Shown: positions 15,052-27,580 of the stretch, piece after piece
Layout: each line of letters starts with the position of its first letter
Position numbering within the stretch: the stretch's first letter is position 1
Source: an uncultured Paracoccaceae bacterium
GTDB lineage: Bacteria; Pseudomonadota; Alphaproteobacteria; Rhodobacterales; Rhodobacteraceae
Reading direction: 5' to 3'
DNA length: 48,973 nucleotides
Assembly: GCA_938002605.1 (NCBI GenBank)
Contig: CALLAF010000003.1
Location: 1 to 48,973, forward strand
Program-made: the position numbers and the translations under genes
Notes under the pieces: model-generated
Database searches by the model: none
Told to the model about the DNA's origin: nothing
The model's input: the letters and a program-made list of their open reading frames with translations, nothing else

Positions 15052-17646
15052 ATGACCACAAACTTCGCCCTATCGCTATCGTTCGAGGGAATCGAGCTCT
15101 TGCACCGCGCCACCCGTGGCTGGAAACAGGTTGGCACCGCTGCTGTTGACGACAAAGATCTTGATAAAACATTGGCGGAATTACGGGCAAAGGCGCTTGA
15201 ACTTGCGCCAAACGGCTTGGTGACAAAGCTGATCATCCCAATGGATCAGATCAAATATCTGGCGATAGATAGCACGCAAACCAATTTAGACGATATTCAC
15301 GCCGCGCTGGACGGCGCAACGCCTTATGATCTCAATGAACTGGTGATCGATTATGAACGCTCTGGCGGGCGCACCCATATCGCAGCCGTCGCCCGTGAAA
15401 CCTTGCAAGAGGCCCAAACCTTTGCCAGTGCGCATCGTTTTAACCCTGTTGCCTTTGTTGCTGTACCCGAACCATTCACCTTCCAAAAAGAAGTTTTCTT
15501 TGGCGCGACATCTGAAGCTGCGCAAATTCTTGGGCCTGATGTCACCGTAGAACGCGACCAATTGCCCGTGATGAAGGTGGGTACGCGCGTGAAATCGCGC
15601 CTGTTAATCATGGACACGCTGCCCAAAGAGATCGCAGAGGCCGAAACTGCCTTCGATCTGCCGCCAGAACCAGTGCTCCAAGCGGATACAAAACCTGCCT
15701 CACCGGCCATAGAAACCGCCGATGCCCCCGTGGTTCCCGAACCTGCCACTGTTTGGGTAGACCGGATTCTTCCCGAATACGCAACGCCAGTCGCACCCGC
15801 GGCAACGCCTGCACCCCCGGTCGTAGAGGTTGCTGTTGCCTCCGAACCACCCGAAACGATCCTTTGGGTAGACCGCATTACGCCAGAGTACCACCCGCCG
15901 CGCGCCCCTGAGATCGTCGTCAAAGACGAAGCCCCCGAAGAAGCGGTGGTCGCGGTCGCGCGTCCTGTTATCGCGCAAAGCCCCGTCTACGCTGATATCA
16001 GCGGCATGAATTTGATCATCGCGGAATATCACCCTGCGGCCAAGGTTGCTGCAAAACCTGTTCTGACAGCAATCGCACCAACGACATCCGCGCCTGTCGC
16101 TGCGGCTTCGCTGACAGCAACAAAACCGCAATCCCCCCCACAACCGAAATCCCGCAAGAAAGCGCCAATTGTGGCGCTAGGTCTGGCCGCGAGCGTTGCT
16201 GCTGCTGCGGTCTTTGCATGGTCACAATCGGGCGGGACCGGGTCAGGTGCACCGATTGAACCGCAAACGATAACCATCACCACCGAGGAAGCCCCTGCTG
16301 CAATTGAACCTGTGGCAACCGCTGAGGTCGCCCCCATTGTGCCAGAGGTAAATATCTTGCGTATGGCACCACCCGCAACGGGCCCGGCATCGGTTGTTTT
16401 TCCTGCAGTGGACCCTGCCCCTACAATCCCTGACGCGCCTACCAAGATTGTCGCGGCCAGCACAGACACCCCTCCGCAGCTTGAAACCGCATCTGCATCG
16501 CAAGAGACACCACGCGCACCGCTCGCTGCGGCCGAACCGCGCGGTCAAGTCCTTAGCCCCGCCGAAGCACAGGCCGCATATGAGGCAACAGGTGTCTGGC
16601 AACGCGCCCCACGCCTGTTTGACACCCCCCGCGTCCCGCAAGATGTCGCGATCACCCTGCCCGCTTTCATTACAGCGAGTGCACGTGCGGCCCAGCCCGA
16701 AGGGCTTAGCGGTGACAACATGGCGCCAGAGCTTAGTTTCCTCGCGCCTGCAAACCCGCCCGCTGCCGATGTTGTTTTTAACATTGATGAAAACGGCCGC
16801 ATCGTCCCATCCGCCGAAGGCACAGTAACCCCAGAAGGGGCCATTGTTTATGCTGGGCTTCCTGATCTTACGCTGCGGGAACGGCCTGAACTGTCCGAGG
16901 AACAATTGGCGCGCATGGCCGTGCTGTCAGATGTGCCCGAAGGTGTGGTCATCATCTTAGGCAGCCCCGATATCGTGCCACCAACGCGACCCGATGACAT
17001 TGCAGCACAGTCAGAGGAAGCAGACGACAGCACGGCCACCGCTGGCGCGGTTGGGCTTGATGGGTTGCAATCCGAAACGACCGATGTCGCGGCCTTTGCG
17101 CCGCCAGAAGGAACCGCCCGTCCACGTACACGTCCTGATGGTTTGGTGCCGCAGGCCCCAATCGCTGACCCAAGCACGCCTGATATCACAGCCATTTTAG
17201 AGGGGATCATCGCCGAAGATGGAAGCCAGCCCTTCATCGAAATGACCCCACAAGCCGTTGGTACATCGCTGCGTCCAACTGCCCGCCCACGCAATTTCGC
17301 AACCGTTGTTGCCGCCGCACGCGAACGCCAAGCCGCACAACCTGCGCCCGCCGCAGCGCCAGCGGCTGCAGCAACCGTCGCACCACAAAACTACGCCCCC
17401 GTGCCCGGCGGCGTGGCCGTGGCCGCAACACAAGAAAATGCAATCCGGTTACGCGATCTAAACCTTATTGGGATTTACGGACGCCCCAATGCGCCACGTG
17501 CGCTCGTCCGGCTTGGCAATGGGCGGTACGTCCATGTCGAGGTGGGCAGCAGTCTTGACGGTGGCCAAGTCACAGCGATCGGGGATGGCGTGCTAAACTA
17601 CGTAAAACGTGGCCGCACTGTCGTGCTTGAGGTGCCCGGCGGCTAA
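15052..17646 (+). CDS. Large Pro/Ala-rich membrane protein with PilM-like start and PilP-like end
   Basis: 864 residues in four parts. Residues 1-175 are a folded domain reminiscent of PilM/GspL-type actin-like subunits (FALSLSFEGIELLHR, DATPYDLNELVIDY-like region). About 180-365 is a Pro/Ala-rich linker with repeats of WVDRI-PEY (near 233 and 271). A single membrane helix lies at about 370-389. From 395 to 790 is a long Pro/Ala-rich segment with TARPR and TRPD phrases. The last 70 residues (LNLIGIYGRPNAPRALVRLG, then VHVEVGSSLDGGQVTAIGDG) resemble the PilP/GspC beta domain. The topology suggests a cytoplasmic N-domain and a periplasmic C-domain spanning the envelope. It is a known but uncharacterised roseobacter type, sometimes annotated wrongly as a translation factor. 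No pilus genes are adjacent. Confidence 0.75.
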   Translation: MTTNFALSLSFEGIELLHRATRGWKQVGTAAVDDKDLDKTLAELRAKALELAPNGLVTKLIIPMDQIKYLAIDSTQTNLDDIHAALDGATPYDLNELVIDYERSGGRTHIAAVARETLQEAQTFASAHRFNPVAFVAVPEPFTFQKEVFFGATSEAAQILGPDVTVERDQLPVMKVGTRVKSRLLIMDTLPKEIAEAETAFDLPPEPVLQADTKPASPAIETADAPVVPEPATVWVDRILPEYATPVAPAATPAPPVVEVAVASEPPETILWVDRITPEYHPPRAPEIVVKDEAPEEAVVAVARPVIAQSPVYADISGMNLIIAEYHPAAKVAAKPVLTAIAPTTSAPVAAASLTATKPQSPPQPKSRKKAPIVALGLAASVAAAAVFAWSQSGGTGSGAPIEPQTITITTEEAPAAIEPVATAEVAPIVPEVNILRMAPPATGPASVVFPAVDPAPTIPDAPTKIVAASTDTPPQLETASASQETPRAPLAAAEPRGQVLSPAEAQAAYEATGVWQRAPRLFDTPRVPQDVAITLPAFITASARAAQPEGLSGDNMAPELSFLAPANPPAADVVFNIDENGRIVPSAEGTVTPEGAIVYAGLPDLTLRERPELSEEQLARMAVLSDVPEGVVIILGSPDIVPPTRPDDIAAQSEEADDSTATAGAVGLDGLQSETTDVAAFAPPEGTARPRTRPDGLVPQAPIADPSTPDITAILEGIIAEDGSQPFIEMTPQAVGTSLRPTARPRNFATVVAAARERQAAQPAPAAAPAAAATVAPQNYAPVPGGVAVAATQENAIRLRDLNLIGIYGRPNAPRALVRLGNGRYVHVEVGSSLDGGQVTAIGDGVLNYVKRGRTVVLEVPGG

Positions 17647-19328
17647 CTGGCAGCATCATCCGACGCAAGTGGCCCTAGGGCAGCCTGCAAAGGCTGCAAA
17701 TGATCTGCAAATTTTTGCCAGCGCCGCAGCGAGGTTTTGTAAATCGGTTGGCGCACTTGCCACCGCGATGGGGTGTGGACCAGTCGTTCGGTTGTGTGGA
17801 ACGCCTGACAGGCATCGTCCCACGGCACCCCAATCCAATCAATTGGCGCATGCGAAGCAGTGGCTTGGTCGTCGATAACCCTTTCGTAGTGACCGTCGTA
17901 AATGCGTCCGGGTAGCACTGCATGCCAATGTGACATCAGATCGTCGTAGGCCCGATAGTAGCGCCCCAACGTGGTCAAATCCTGATTATACCCATGTGCG
18001 TCGGTAAATTGCTGCGTAAAGCACGACACGCAGGTATCCATCGGGTCGCGTTTGCAGTGAATGATTTTCGCGTTTGGAAAAAGGATTGCGATAAACCCAA
18101 GCAGCTCAAAGTTATGGGGCATTTTGTCAACGACATAGGCCGCTTCGCGGCTATGTCGTTTCAGTGTCGCAAGATACCGCGTCGCCAATTTGCGTATCTG
18201 CGCTTCAGACAAAGATGTCAGATTGCGATAAAACAGGTCCGTATCTTCATCGCCAAATCCAAGCTCTTGAGCCAAGATGCGTATGTCAGGCAATTCACCG
18301 GCCCCCGCAATTTTCCCGTGGCTTGCCAAGATTTGTTCGACCAATGTCGTGCCCGAACGTGGCATGCCAACAATGAACACCGGCCGCGCTGACGGATGCC
18401 CTAGCGCACGCATAGACTGGATAAATGCTGCGCCGAACTTTTCCTTTATTTTCGCAAATACCGCCAAATGCTGATCCAGCGGAAAGCGTTCCGCGTCTTC
18501 TTGTTTGCTCGCAAGGAACTGTGCAAACCCCGCGTCATATTTCTTTTGGTCAACCAGCGCTTTACCAGCAGCATAGCGTAACGCGCGTCGCGCTTTGGGC
18601 GGCAAATCCTTAGTCTCCAAAAGCGCAACCATCTGCGCGGGAATCGGATCATCTGGGGCAAATACCGTTGTGTAGCCAAGGCTGATCATCGCCACCACTT
18701 TGCGCACATCAGCGGCAATGGCTTTTCGGTAGACTTTTGCGGCCTCATCCATGCGGCCCAATGCGACAAGCACATCAGCCCTTTCCATTGCCAGAACAAT
18801 GCTTTCTGGCTCAAGCCGGAGCGCCTTATCAAATGCGTCCAGCGCACGCTGTTGCTGCCCCAAAGCCAGTTCAATCCGCCCCAAGACAACCCAAGGCTTC
18901 GCAATATCGGACTGCAAGCGGATCGATTTTTGAATGCTTGGCTTTGCCAATTCTGGCTTGCCATCCAAAAGCTGCGCATTGGCGAGGTTCAGCAAATACA
19001 TTGGCTGGCGCGGCGCGTATTTCACCGCATTGCGGAAACATTTCGTAGCCGCGGTGGTATTGCCGCCTTCAAGTGCAAGCAATCCCATAAGGTTCAGCGC
19101 ATCTGGTTGTTTTGGGTTGCGCTGCAAGACTAATTTATAGGCCTGCTCAGCGCCCAAACGATCCCCTGCACGTTGCGCATGCAGCCCGCGCGACAACAAA
19201 GACTTTATCTGTATATCGCGGCCCAAGGGCAGCTTATTTGTCTGTTTCAAAGCACACCCTTTCGCTTTCGGCACGTGGCGTCCACAACGGCCTGCCCGCA
19301 CATTATCGCGGCGCGCGATAGAAACCAA
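17643..19328 (-). CDS. TPR-repeat sulfotransferase
   Basis: Up to 561 residues. An N-terminal block of tetratricopeptide repeats (about 45-215) is followed by a PAPS-dependent sulfotransferase domain. Its 5'-phosphosulfate loop is GMPRSGTTLVEQIL near 321, and the 3'-phosphate motif is in CKRDPMDTCVSCF. Bacterial enzymes of this layout transfer sulfate to proteins, lipids or sugars; the acceptor is unknown. The start is uncertain: TTG 19250 (LKQTNKLPLG) has AAAGGG upstream and would remove an Arg-rich leader. The stop overlaps the stop of the preceding convergent gene by 4 bases. Confidence 0.85.
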   Translation of the reverse strand: MVSIARRDNVRAGRCGRHVPKAKGCALKQTNKLPLGRDIQIKSLLSRGLHAQRAGDRLGAEQAYKLVLQRNPKQPDALNLMGLLALEGGNTTAATKCFRNAVKYAPRQPMYLLNLANAQLLDGKPELAKPSIQKSIRLQSDIAKPWVVLGRIELALGQQQRALDAFDKALRLEPESIVLAMERADVLVALGRMDEAAKVYRKAIAADVRKVVAMISLGYTTVFAPDDPIPAQMVALLETKDLPPKARRALRYAAGKALVDQKKYDAGFAQFLASKQEDAERFPLDQHLAVFAKIKEKFGAAFIQSMRALGHPSARPVFIVGMPRSGTTLVEQILASHGKIAGAGELPDIRILAQELGFGDEDTDLFYRNLTSLSEAQIRKLATRYLATLKRHSREAAYVVDKMPHNFELLGFIAILFPNAKIIHCKRDPMDTCVSCFTQQFTDAHGYNQDLTTLGRYYRAYDDLMSHWHAVLPGRIYDGHYERVIDDQATASHAPIDWIGVPWDDACQAFHTTERLVHTPSRWQVRQPIYKTSLRRWQKFADHLQPLQAALGPLASDDAAS

Positions 19329-19424
19329 TGTCAGGCAGCGCTCTCTCGCCTACATCTTTAAAAATAGTCCACGTGACAACATCTCGCGTTGCGCATTCAA
19401 ATGCGTATCGCCATATCTGATGGC

Positions 19425-21308
19425 ATGGAAAACTTTCTTCTTCAGGCCACGATCTACCTAGGTGCCGCTGTCATTGCGGTTCCACTTGCCGCGCGGCTGG
19501 GGCTGGGATCAGTCTTGGGTTATTTGCTGGCAGGCATCGTCATTGGCCCCGTGACCGGGTTGGTCGGCACAGAATCGCAGGATATTCAGCATTTTGCGGA
19601 ATTTGGCGTCGTGATGATGCTGTTTTTGATCGGGTTAGAATTAGAACCGCGCACACTATGGGACATGCGCAAACGGCTGATCGGATTGGGCGGGTTACAG
19701 GTTGTTTTGACAATGCTTGCGGTGATGGGCGTAAGCATGGCGCTTGGCTATGATTGGGCCACCTCGCTTGCGATTGGGATGGTCTTTGCGCTGTCATCAA
19801 CCGCGATCGTTTTGCAAACACTGACCGAGAAAAAGCTGATGCAAACAGGCGGCGGGCGGTCAACATTTTCTGTGCTTTTGACCCAAGATATCGCTGTGAT
19901 CCCTATGTTGGCGCTTTTGCCGTTGCTGGCTGCGCCCGCAGTCATGACGTTTGCACCGGATGGATCCATGCATATCGCGACCGAAGACGCACATGATAGC
20001 CATGGTGCGATCAGCCTTGTCGAAGGGCTGCCCGGTTGGGGCGTGACATTGGTGACCATTGGCGCAGTTGCTGCGATTATTCTTGCCGGAATTTTCCTGA
20101 CGCGTCCGGTGTTTCGCTATATTCATCATGCGCGGTTGCGTGAAATGTACACCGCTTTGGCTTTGCTGCTGGTTGTCTCTATTGCGGTGCTGATGGGGAT
20201 GGTTGGGTTGTCGCCTGCTTTGGGTACGTTCTTGGCTGGTGTGGTGCTCGCCAACTCTGAATTCCGGCACGAGTTGGAAAGCGATCTTGAGCCGTTCAAA
20301 GGGCTGCTCTTGGGGCTGTTTTTCATCACTGTTGGGGCTGGTATCAACTTTAGTCTCTTTTTTGCAGAGCCGATGTATATTCTGGCGCTGACCCTTGGTG
20401 TGATGGCGATCAAGGGGATCATCCTTTACGGGCTTGGGCGCTTGTTCAAACTGAAGGGCAAGGACCAATGGCTGTTCACCCTTGGGCTCGCGCAAGCGGG
20501 GGAATTTGGCTTTGTGCTCATTTCGTTTTCATCGCAACAAGGGGTGTTGTCGGATGGTTTGGCTGGGCAATTGCTGCTGGTGATTGCGCTGTCGATGCTG
20601 ATCACACCGCTGTTGTTCATCGTCTACGATCTGCTCAGCCGCCAGATGACCGACCCCGACGATCCGCAACATGATGAGGTCGACGAACAAGGCACCGTGA
20701 TTATCGCGGGGATCGGACGATTTGGCCAGATTGTGAACCGTTTGGTGCAAAGCGCGGGCTTTAAGACTGTGGTCATCGACAGCAATCTGCAAACCGTACA
20801 AATGATGCGCAAATTTGGCTTTCGCGGCTTCTTTGGTGATCCGACCCGCCCAGATTTGCTTAGCGCTGCCGGGTTTGACGATGCCCGTGTTCTGGTCGTT
20901 GCAATTGATAACAAAGCTTCGGCCACCAAATTGGTTACCTATGCCCGCAAGGCCCGGCCGGACTTGCACATTGTCGCACGTGCACGTGACCGGGTGCATG
21001 TGTATGAACTTTATAATGCGGGTGCGAATGATATCGTGCGCGAAATGTTTGACAGCTCACTGCGCGCGGGGCGCTACGCGCTTGAAAACCTTGGGCTTAG
21101 CGAATTTGAGGCCGCAGAGGCCGAGCAGACATTCTACCACCACGACCGCACGACCATGCGTGAACTTGCTAACTTCTGGAAACCCGGCGTCCCCGTTGCT
21201 GACCTGCCCGATTACGTGGCCCGCTCGCGCGAGCTGAACGCAGGTCTTGAGACCGCTTTGGCCACGCGCCAACAGACCAACGAAAACAAAGAGAACAAGG
21301 AAAGCTAG
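19425..21308 (+). CDS. CPA2-family monovalent cation:proton antiporter (KefB-type)
   Basis: About 627 residues from ATG 19425; the frame opens at 19389. Residues 1-375 carry about 12 membrane helices of the sodium/hydrogen exchanger fold, with family motifs such as [24 protein letters not shown] and [16 protein letters not shown] TrkA-N/RCK nucleotide-binding domain begins near 400 with [16 protein letters not shown]. Such proteins export K+ in exchange for H+ under electrophile or pH stress. No KefG/F accessory gene is adjacent. Its stop overlaps the cobT stop. Confidence 0.9.
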   Translation: MENFLLQATIYLGAAVIAVPLAARLGLGSVLGYLLAGIVIGPVTGLVGTESQDIQHFAEFGVVMMLFLIGLELEPRTLWDMRKRLIGLGGLQVVLTMLAVMGVSMALGYDWATSLAIGMVFALSSTAIVLQTLTEKKLMQTGGGRSTFSVLLTQDIAVIPMLALLPLLAAPAVMTFAPDGSMHIATEDAHDSHGAISLVEGLPGWGVTLVTIGAVAAIILAGIFLTRPVFRYIHHARLREMYTALALLLVVSIAVLMGMVGLSPALGTFLAGVVLANSEFRHELESDLEPFKGLLLGLFFITVGAGINFSLFFAEPMYILALTLGVMAIKGIILYGLGRLFKLKGKDQWLFTLGLAQAGEFGFVLISFSSQQGVLSDGLAGQLLLVIALSMLITPLLFIVYDLLSRQMTDPDDPQHDEVDEQGTVIIAGIGRFGQIVNRLVQSAGFKTVVIDSNLQTVQMMRKFGFRGFFGDPTRPDLLSAAGFDDARVLVVAIDNKASATKLVTYARKARPDLHIVARARDRVHVYELYNAGANDIVREMFDSSLRAGRYALENLGLSEFEAAEAEQTFYHHDRTTMRELANFWKPGVPVADLPDYVARSRELNAGLETALATRQQTNENKENKES

Positions 21309-22315
21309 CCGCCGCTCACGCCGGCTTCGGCGAATGTAACCATGCCGGAATGGCAGGCTATCGCACCTTTCAACACGCCAATGGCCAATGCAGCCCCCGA
21401 CCCTTCGCCAAGCCGCAAGCCAAGGTTCAAAAGTGGCTCTTTGCCAAGTGCTTCCAAAAGACGTGCATGGCCCCCTTCGGCGCTTTGGTGCCCTGCAACG
21501 GCGTGATCAAGCGCGCCTGCGCTGGATTTAGCAAGCACACCGGCAGCGGCGCAACAGATAAACCCATCCAAGATCACCGGAATACGGTGGTGGCGTGCTG
21601 CCGCAATCGCACCAGCCATTGCCGCCAATTCACGCCCACCGACGCAGCGCATTGCCTCTAACGGATCATCCATTTTGTGAAGCGCAAGCGCTTGGGTGAT
21701 AACGCCCGTCTTGCGCGTCAGACCAGCATCATCAACGCCCGTCCCGCGACCGACCCAATCAACCGCAGCGCCACCAAACACGGCTGCAGCCAAAGCAGCC
21801 GCAGAGGTGGTATTGCCGATGCCCATCTCACCTGTCACCAAAAGATCGCTGGCAGGGTCAACCGCCATCCAACCGATTTGCAGGGCGGTAACCACTTCGG
21901 CCTCGGTCATTGCGGGGCCTTGGGTGAAATCGGCCGTAGGCGTGTCCAATGACAGCGCATGAACCTGCATACTAGCCCCAAAAGCCTTGGAAAGCTGGTT
22001 TATCGCGGCACCGCCATGTTCAAAATTCGCCACCATCTGTGCGGTCACTTCGGATGGAAAGGCCGAAACACCTTGTGCGCAAACGCCATGGTTTCCCGCA
22101 AAGATAATCACCTGCGGCGCTTCAATCTGCGGCTTGGGGTTGCCGCGCCAGCCCGCATACCAAATCGCCAAATCCTCTAACCGCCCCAGCGCCCCCGGCG
22201 GTTTGGTCAACTGTCCATTCCGGTCTTGCGCCGCGGATGCCGCTGCGGCATCTGCCAACGGCGCCTTGCCCAAAATGTCGCGAAATTCAGAAAGTGTGGT
22301 GAAGGGCGCTTGCAT
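21305..22315 (-). CDS. cobT: Nicotinate-nucleotide:dimethylbenzimidazole phosphoribosyltransferase
   Basis: 336 residues from ATG 22315, the usual start ([11 protein letters not shown]); the open frame reaches 22540 but overlaps cobS on the other strand. CobT (CobU in some alphaproteobacterial naming) activates dimethylbenzimidazole to alpha-ribazole phosphate for the lower ligand of cobalamin. Signatures are the substrate stretch [29 protein letters not shown] and the catalytic Glu in [10 protein letters not shown]. It is divergent from cobS, leaving a 77-base shared promoter region too short for a cobalamin riboswitch. Confidence 0.95.
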   Translation of the reverse strand: MQAPFTTLSEFRDILGKAPLADAAAASAAQDRNGQLTKPPGALGRLEDLAIWYAGWRGNPKPQIEAPQVIIFAGNHGVCAQGVSAFPSEVTAQMVANFEHGGAAINQLSKAFGASMQVHALSLDTPTADFTQGPAMTEAEVVTALQIGWMAVDPASDLLVTGEMGIGNTTSAAALAAAVFGGAAVDWVGRGTGVDDAGLTRKTGVITQALALHKMDDPLEAMRCVGGRELAAMAGAIAAARHHRIPVILDGFICCAAAGVLAKSSAGALDHAVAGHQSAEGGHARLLEALGKEPLLNLGLRLGEGSGAALAIGVLKGAIACHSGMVTFAEAGVSGG

Positions 22316-22392
22316 CGGAACCTCGATATGTGAACTGTCGCCCTTATCTAACGCACGTAGCGCCGATGAAAAGACGACAAAAGGGCATCTGA

Positions 22393-23145
22393 ATGAACAA
22401 TCGCGACCAAAAATTGATTGAATTTGCGGATTTGCCTGCCGCCATTGGTCTTTTGACCCGGCTGCCGGTCCCTGTGTCACAAGCGCGCGCCGTCGCGCGC
22501 GGCGCTGCAGCGGCATGGGCCTATCCGCTGGCTGGTGCATTGATCGGTATTGTTCTGGCCGCTGCGGTTGCGGTTTTCACGTGGACCGGCCTGCCAATTG
22601 GGATGGTCGCCGCGCTGGTGATCGGTGTGAACATCGTCATCACTGGCGCGATGCACGAAGACGGGTTGGCAGATAGTGCTGATGGGCTTTGGGGCGGTTG
22701 GGATCGCGCGCGCAGGCTTGAGATCATGAAAGACAGCCATATCGGAACCTACGGTGTGCTCGCGCTGGCACTTTCGCTACTCATCCGATGGCTGGGATTA
22801 AGCGCTTTGATCGCGCTTGATATCTATTGGGCCGGGCTGATTGCCATTGCCGTGCTTAGCCGTTGTGGGATGGTTGTGTTGATGGCGACTATGAAGAATG
22901 CGCGCGACACCGGACTGAGCAAGAGCGTCGGCCGCCCAGCTGCCGCGACCGTATGGGTCGCCATCGCTATCGCGGCGCTGATTGCTGCACTGCTAGGGCA
23001 ATTCGCCATGATTGTCGCGGCACCTATTGCAGTGCTGGCTTGCGGGTTGATCGCCCGCACAAAGATCGGCGGGCAAACCGGCGATATTCTGGGAGCAACC
23101 CAGCAGATCACAGAAATTGCATTGCTTCTGGTGATATTGACCTAG
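22393..23145 (+). CDS. cobS: Adenosylcobinamide-GDP ribazoletransferase (cobalamin synthase)
   Basis: 250 residues, an integral membrane enzyme that joins adenosylcobinamide-GDP with alpha-ribazole phosphate, the product of Cob[17 protein letters not shown] near 93 is the metal-binding signature; five to seven hydrophobic helices fill the rest. The pairing with divergent cobT supports nucleotide-loop assembly as the shared role. Its stop overlaps the end of the convergent FG-GAP-like gene by 4 bases. Confidence 0.94.
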   Translation: MNNRDQKLIEFADLPAAIGLLTRLPVPVSQARAVARGAAAAWAYPLAGALIGIVLAAAVAVFTWTGLPIGMVAALVIGVNIVITGAMHEDGLADSADGLWGGWDRARRLEIMKDSHIGTYGVLALALSLLIRWLGLSALIALDIYWAGLIAIAVLSRCGMVVLMATMKNARDTGLSKSVGRPAAATVWVAIAIAALIAALLGQFAMIVAAPIAVLACGLIARTKIGGQTGDILGATQQITEIALLLVILT

Positions 23146-23833
23146 GATTCGCAGGCCAAAGCCTTGGCAAAGGAGCTGCGATCAACATGTGGCCCAATAT
23201 CGCGTGACTGGCTGCGCCCGCCCACATAGCTCGTCGCGATGATACGGGTCCAATTGGCGTTGGCGGTGATCATTTCTGGGCCCTGTCCACAATCGCGCAA
23301 GCCACCAGCGATGTTATCCTCGCCAATGCGGTGATTGGTCAGCCCCGGCAGGTCATGCACATGGGTCAAGCCACCGTCCTCAAACCGCCAAATCCGCAAA
23401 GTTTTTGCCAGATGGGGGCGGTCGATATAAGCGACCTCAATTGCGCCATCGCCGTCCAGATCCACCGCCCCAATCGGCGACAACCAACGATGGGTGCGCC
23501 CAATATACGGTGTCTGCGCAATTTTGCCCTCGGCCCCATAAATCGCGAGCGCGGCACCGCGCGCAATCTCGGTTTCGATCACAACGATCTCTGGTGATCC
23601 ATCGCCCGTCATATCCCACAAACGCGGCGCAATATCTTCAAAGACATGTGTTTCGGGCAGTGTAATTTGATAGGTCGTGCCATCTGCCGTAAACTGCAGA
23701 CCACCCCATTCAACCGCATCGCCCAAAATTCCATGGCCATAGCGGGTTGTCGGATCAGTGAATTCAGCCGCAGTGATCGATTGCGCATCTGCGCAAACCG
23801 GCCAAAGCGCCAAGGCAAACGCACAGAACCGCA

Positions 23834-23834
<1 letters not shown>
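23142..23834 (-). CDS. Periplasmic FG-GAP/VCBS-like protein
   Basis: 230 residues with a signal peptide (cleavage after CADA at about 17). Two Ca-binding-like FG-GAP phrases are visible: DMTGDGSPEIVVIE near 74 and DLDGDGAIEVAYID near 124, which usually form beta-propeller blades. A roseobacter-conserved type of unknown function. The ATG overlaps the stop of the ferredoxin gene (TGATG), so the two are probably co-transcribed. Confidence 0.8.
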
Positions 23835-25436
<1,602 letters not shown>

Positions 25437-25491
25437 ACTCTTTTTTGGCCCGCTGGAAACTGCGGGCCATTATTGTATCTAAGGAAATCCC

Positions 25492-27579
25492 ATGTCCGAT
25501 GAACGCCCCGCCGAGGGTCTAGCGCAGCGCGCCTTTACCGGCGCGCCCAATATTGCACTCTCCATTCTGTGTTTTTGTATTGCTTTAGGTCACATTTATG
25601 TGGCCTTTGATCCGATCATCTCTGAGACACAGCGCAACGCATACCATTTCGCTGGTTTCGCATTTCTTGCGGCTGTGCTTCATCCGATGCTGGCAGGTAA
25701 AACGCGCAGCAAAGGGTTGTTTGTATGCGACCTTTGCTTTGGCTTGTTGATCGCAGCCTCTGCAATCTACCTGCCCTACGCCGAACAAGGCGTCTATGAT
25801 CGCGGCGTGAAGTTTGTGGCGCTCGATTGGATCGCAGCCAGCCTATGTGTGATTGGTGCAATTGAACTGACCCGCCGGCTGACCGGCTGGGTGATTCCAA
25901 CACTTATCATCCTTGCCCTGACTTACGTTGGGTTTTGGGGCAAATATATCGGCGGCGTGTTTTCGTTCCCCGGGCTGTCATGGGAATCCATCGCGTTTCG
26001 TTCCATCTATGGCGATGACGCGATGTTCGGCACGATTGCACGTATTTCTTCAACCTATGTTTTCCTATTCATCATCTTTGGCGCGTTTCTTTTGCGGTCC
26101 GGCGCGGGTGATTTCGTGATCAATATCGCGCGGGCTATTGCGGGCCGCCTTGTGGGCGGACCAGGCATTGTTGCAGTCATCGCGTCTGGCCTGACGGGCA
26201 CGATTTCAGGATCCGCTGTGGCCAATACGGCATCAACCGGGGTCATCACTATTCCGTTGATGAAAAGGGCGGGCTTTCCCTCCAAATTCGCAGGCGGTGT
26301 CGAGGCCGCATCGTCCACCGGCGGCCAGTTAATGCCACCGATCATGGGGGCTGGTGCTTTTGTGATGGCCAGCTTTACGCAAATCCCCTACGAAACCATC
26401 GTCGCAGCGGCAGCGCTTCCGGCGCTGTTGTATTTCCTTTCTGTCACATTCTTTGTGCGGATCGAGGCGCGCCGTCTGGGGCTGAAGCCGATGGAAAACG
26501 ACGGCGAAACGCTGGGAACGGCGTTTAAGAAAGGTGGCGCGAGCTTTGTGATCCCAATTGGGGGCTTGATCGGCATGTTGGTAGCCGGGTTCACCCCTGC
26601 CTATGCCGCTGTTTTTGGTATTTTGGCAGTCATCGGTTCAAGCTGGTTAACCGAAAACCGGATGGGCCCCAAAGCCGTTGCAGAAGCCATGATAATGGGG
26701 ACCAAGGGCATGATTATGACCGCCGTCTTGCTTTGCGCGGTGGGTCTTGTTGTCAACGTTATTGCCACCGCCGGGATCGGCAATACATTCAGCCTGATGA
26801 TTGCCAATTGGGCCGGTGGGAACCTGCTGATCGCCATTGTCTTGGTGGCCATTGCCAGCCTCGTGTTGGGCATGGGGCTACCGGTGACGGCGGCGTATAT
26901 CGTGCTTGCCACCTTGTCGGCGCCCGCTTTGGCCGGGATGATCAGCGACCGCTTTGTGATCGAAGCGCTTGCCGCAGGCACGATGGGTGACGCTGCAAAT
27001 GCGATTTTGATGTTTGGCATTCCTGATCCATCAGTGCTTGCCGGTCCGCTGACAAGTGCCGAGGCTGGCGCAATCATCAAGACCCTCCCGCTTGAGGTTG
27101 CAGCCCCGCTGCGTGATCTGGTTGTACCACAAGAGGTGGCCGTCGCAGCCCTGCTATCGGCACATATGATCATCTTTTGGCTGTCCCAAGACAGTAACGT
27201 CACACCGCCTGTGGCGCTTGCGGCCTTTACCGCTGCCGCCATCGCCAAAGCGCCCGCGATGGCGACAGGATTTGCAAGTTGGAAGCTGGCCAAGGGCCTT
27301 TATATCGTCCCGCTGATGATCGCGTACACGCCGTTTCTATCGGGCGATTGGGGCGTAATGATCACGATCTTTGCCTTTGGTGTCGTTGGGATCTACGCGC
27401 TTGCCGGGGCTCTGCAGGGATGCCTTGAGCAGCCTGTCGGGCTTCCGATCCGGGCACTGCTGTTGGTGACGGGTGCGGCCTGCGTTTGGCCTGCCCCGAT
27501 CTGGGTGCATGCTATCGCCGCAATTATCGTGATTGGGCTGTTGGTCTGGAACCGGCGCGGCCTACCACAGGTCGCATAG
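25492..27579 (+). CDS. TRAP transporter permease, fused 4TM/12TM subunits
   Basis: 695 residues with about 16-19 hydrophobic helices. The small (DctQ-like) and large (DctM-like) membrane subunits are joined in one protein, as is usual for TAXI-TRAP systems. Large-subunit signatures include SGSAVANTASTGVITIPLMK and ASSTGGQLMPPIMGAGAFVM near 255-290. Uptake is driven by Na+ or H+ gradients, not ATP. It follows the receptor gene by 55 bases and is coupled to the GFA-family gene downstream. Confidence 0.93.
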   Translation: MSDERPAEGLAQRAFTGAPNIALSILCFCIALGHIYVAFDPIISETQRNAYHFAGFAFLAAVLHPMLAGKTRSKGLFVCDLCFGLLIAASAIYLPYAEQGVYDRGVKFVALDWIAASLCVIGAIELTRRLTGWVIPTLIILALTYVGFWGKYIGGVFSFPGLSWESIAFRSIYGDDAMFGTIARISSTYVFLFIIFGAFLLRSGAGDFVINIARAIAGRLVGGPGIVAVIASGLTGTISGSAVANTASTGVITIPLMKRAGFPSKFAGGVEAASSTGGQLMPPIMGAGAFVMASFTQIPYETIVAAAALPALLYFLSVTFFVRIEARRLGLKPMENDGETLGTAFKKGGASFVIPIGGLIGMLVAGFTPAYAAVFGILAVIGSSWLTENRMGPKAVAEAMIMGTKGMIMTAVLLCAVGLVVNVIATAGIGNTFSLMIANWAGGNLLIAIVLVAIASLVLGMGLPVTAAYIVLATLSAPALAGMISDRFVIEALAAGTMGDAANAILMFGIPDPSVLAGPLTSAEAGAIIKTLPLEVAAPLRDLVVPQEVAVAALLSAHMIIFWLSQDSNVTPPVALAAFTAAAIAKAPAMATGFASWKLAKGLYIVPLMIAYTPFLSGDWGVMITIFAFGVVGIYALAGALQGCLEQPVGLPIRALLLVTGAACVWPAPIWVHAIAAIIVIGLLVWNRRGLPQVA

Positions 27580-27580
27580 C

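Noticed and set aside
22316-22392. Cobalamin riboswitch between cobT and cobS
   Set aside because: The 77-base spacer is too short and no B12-box-like sequence is visible.
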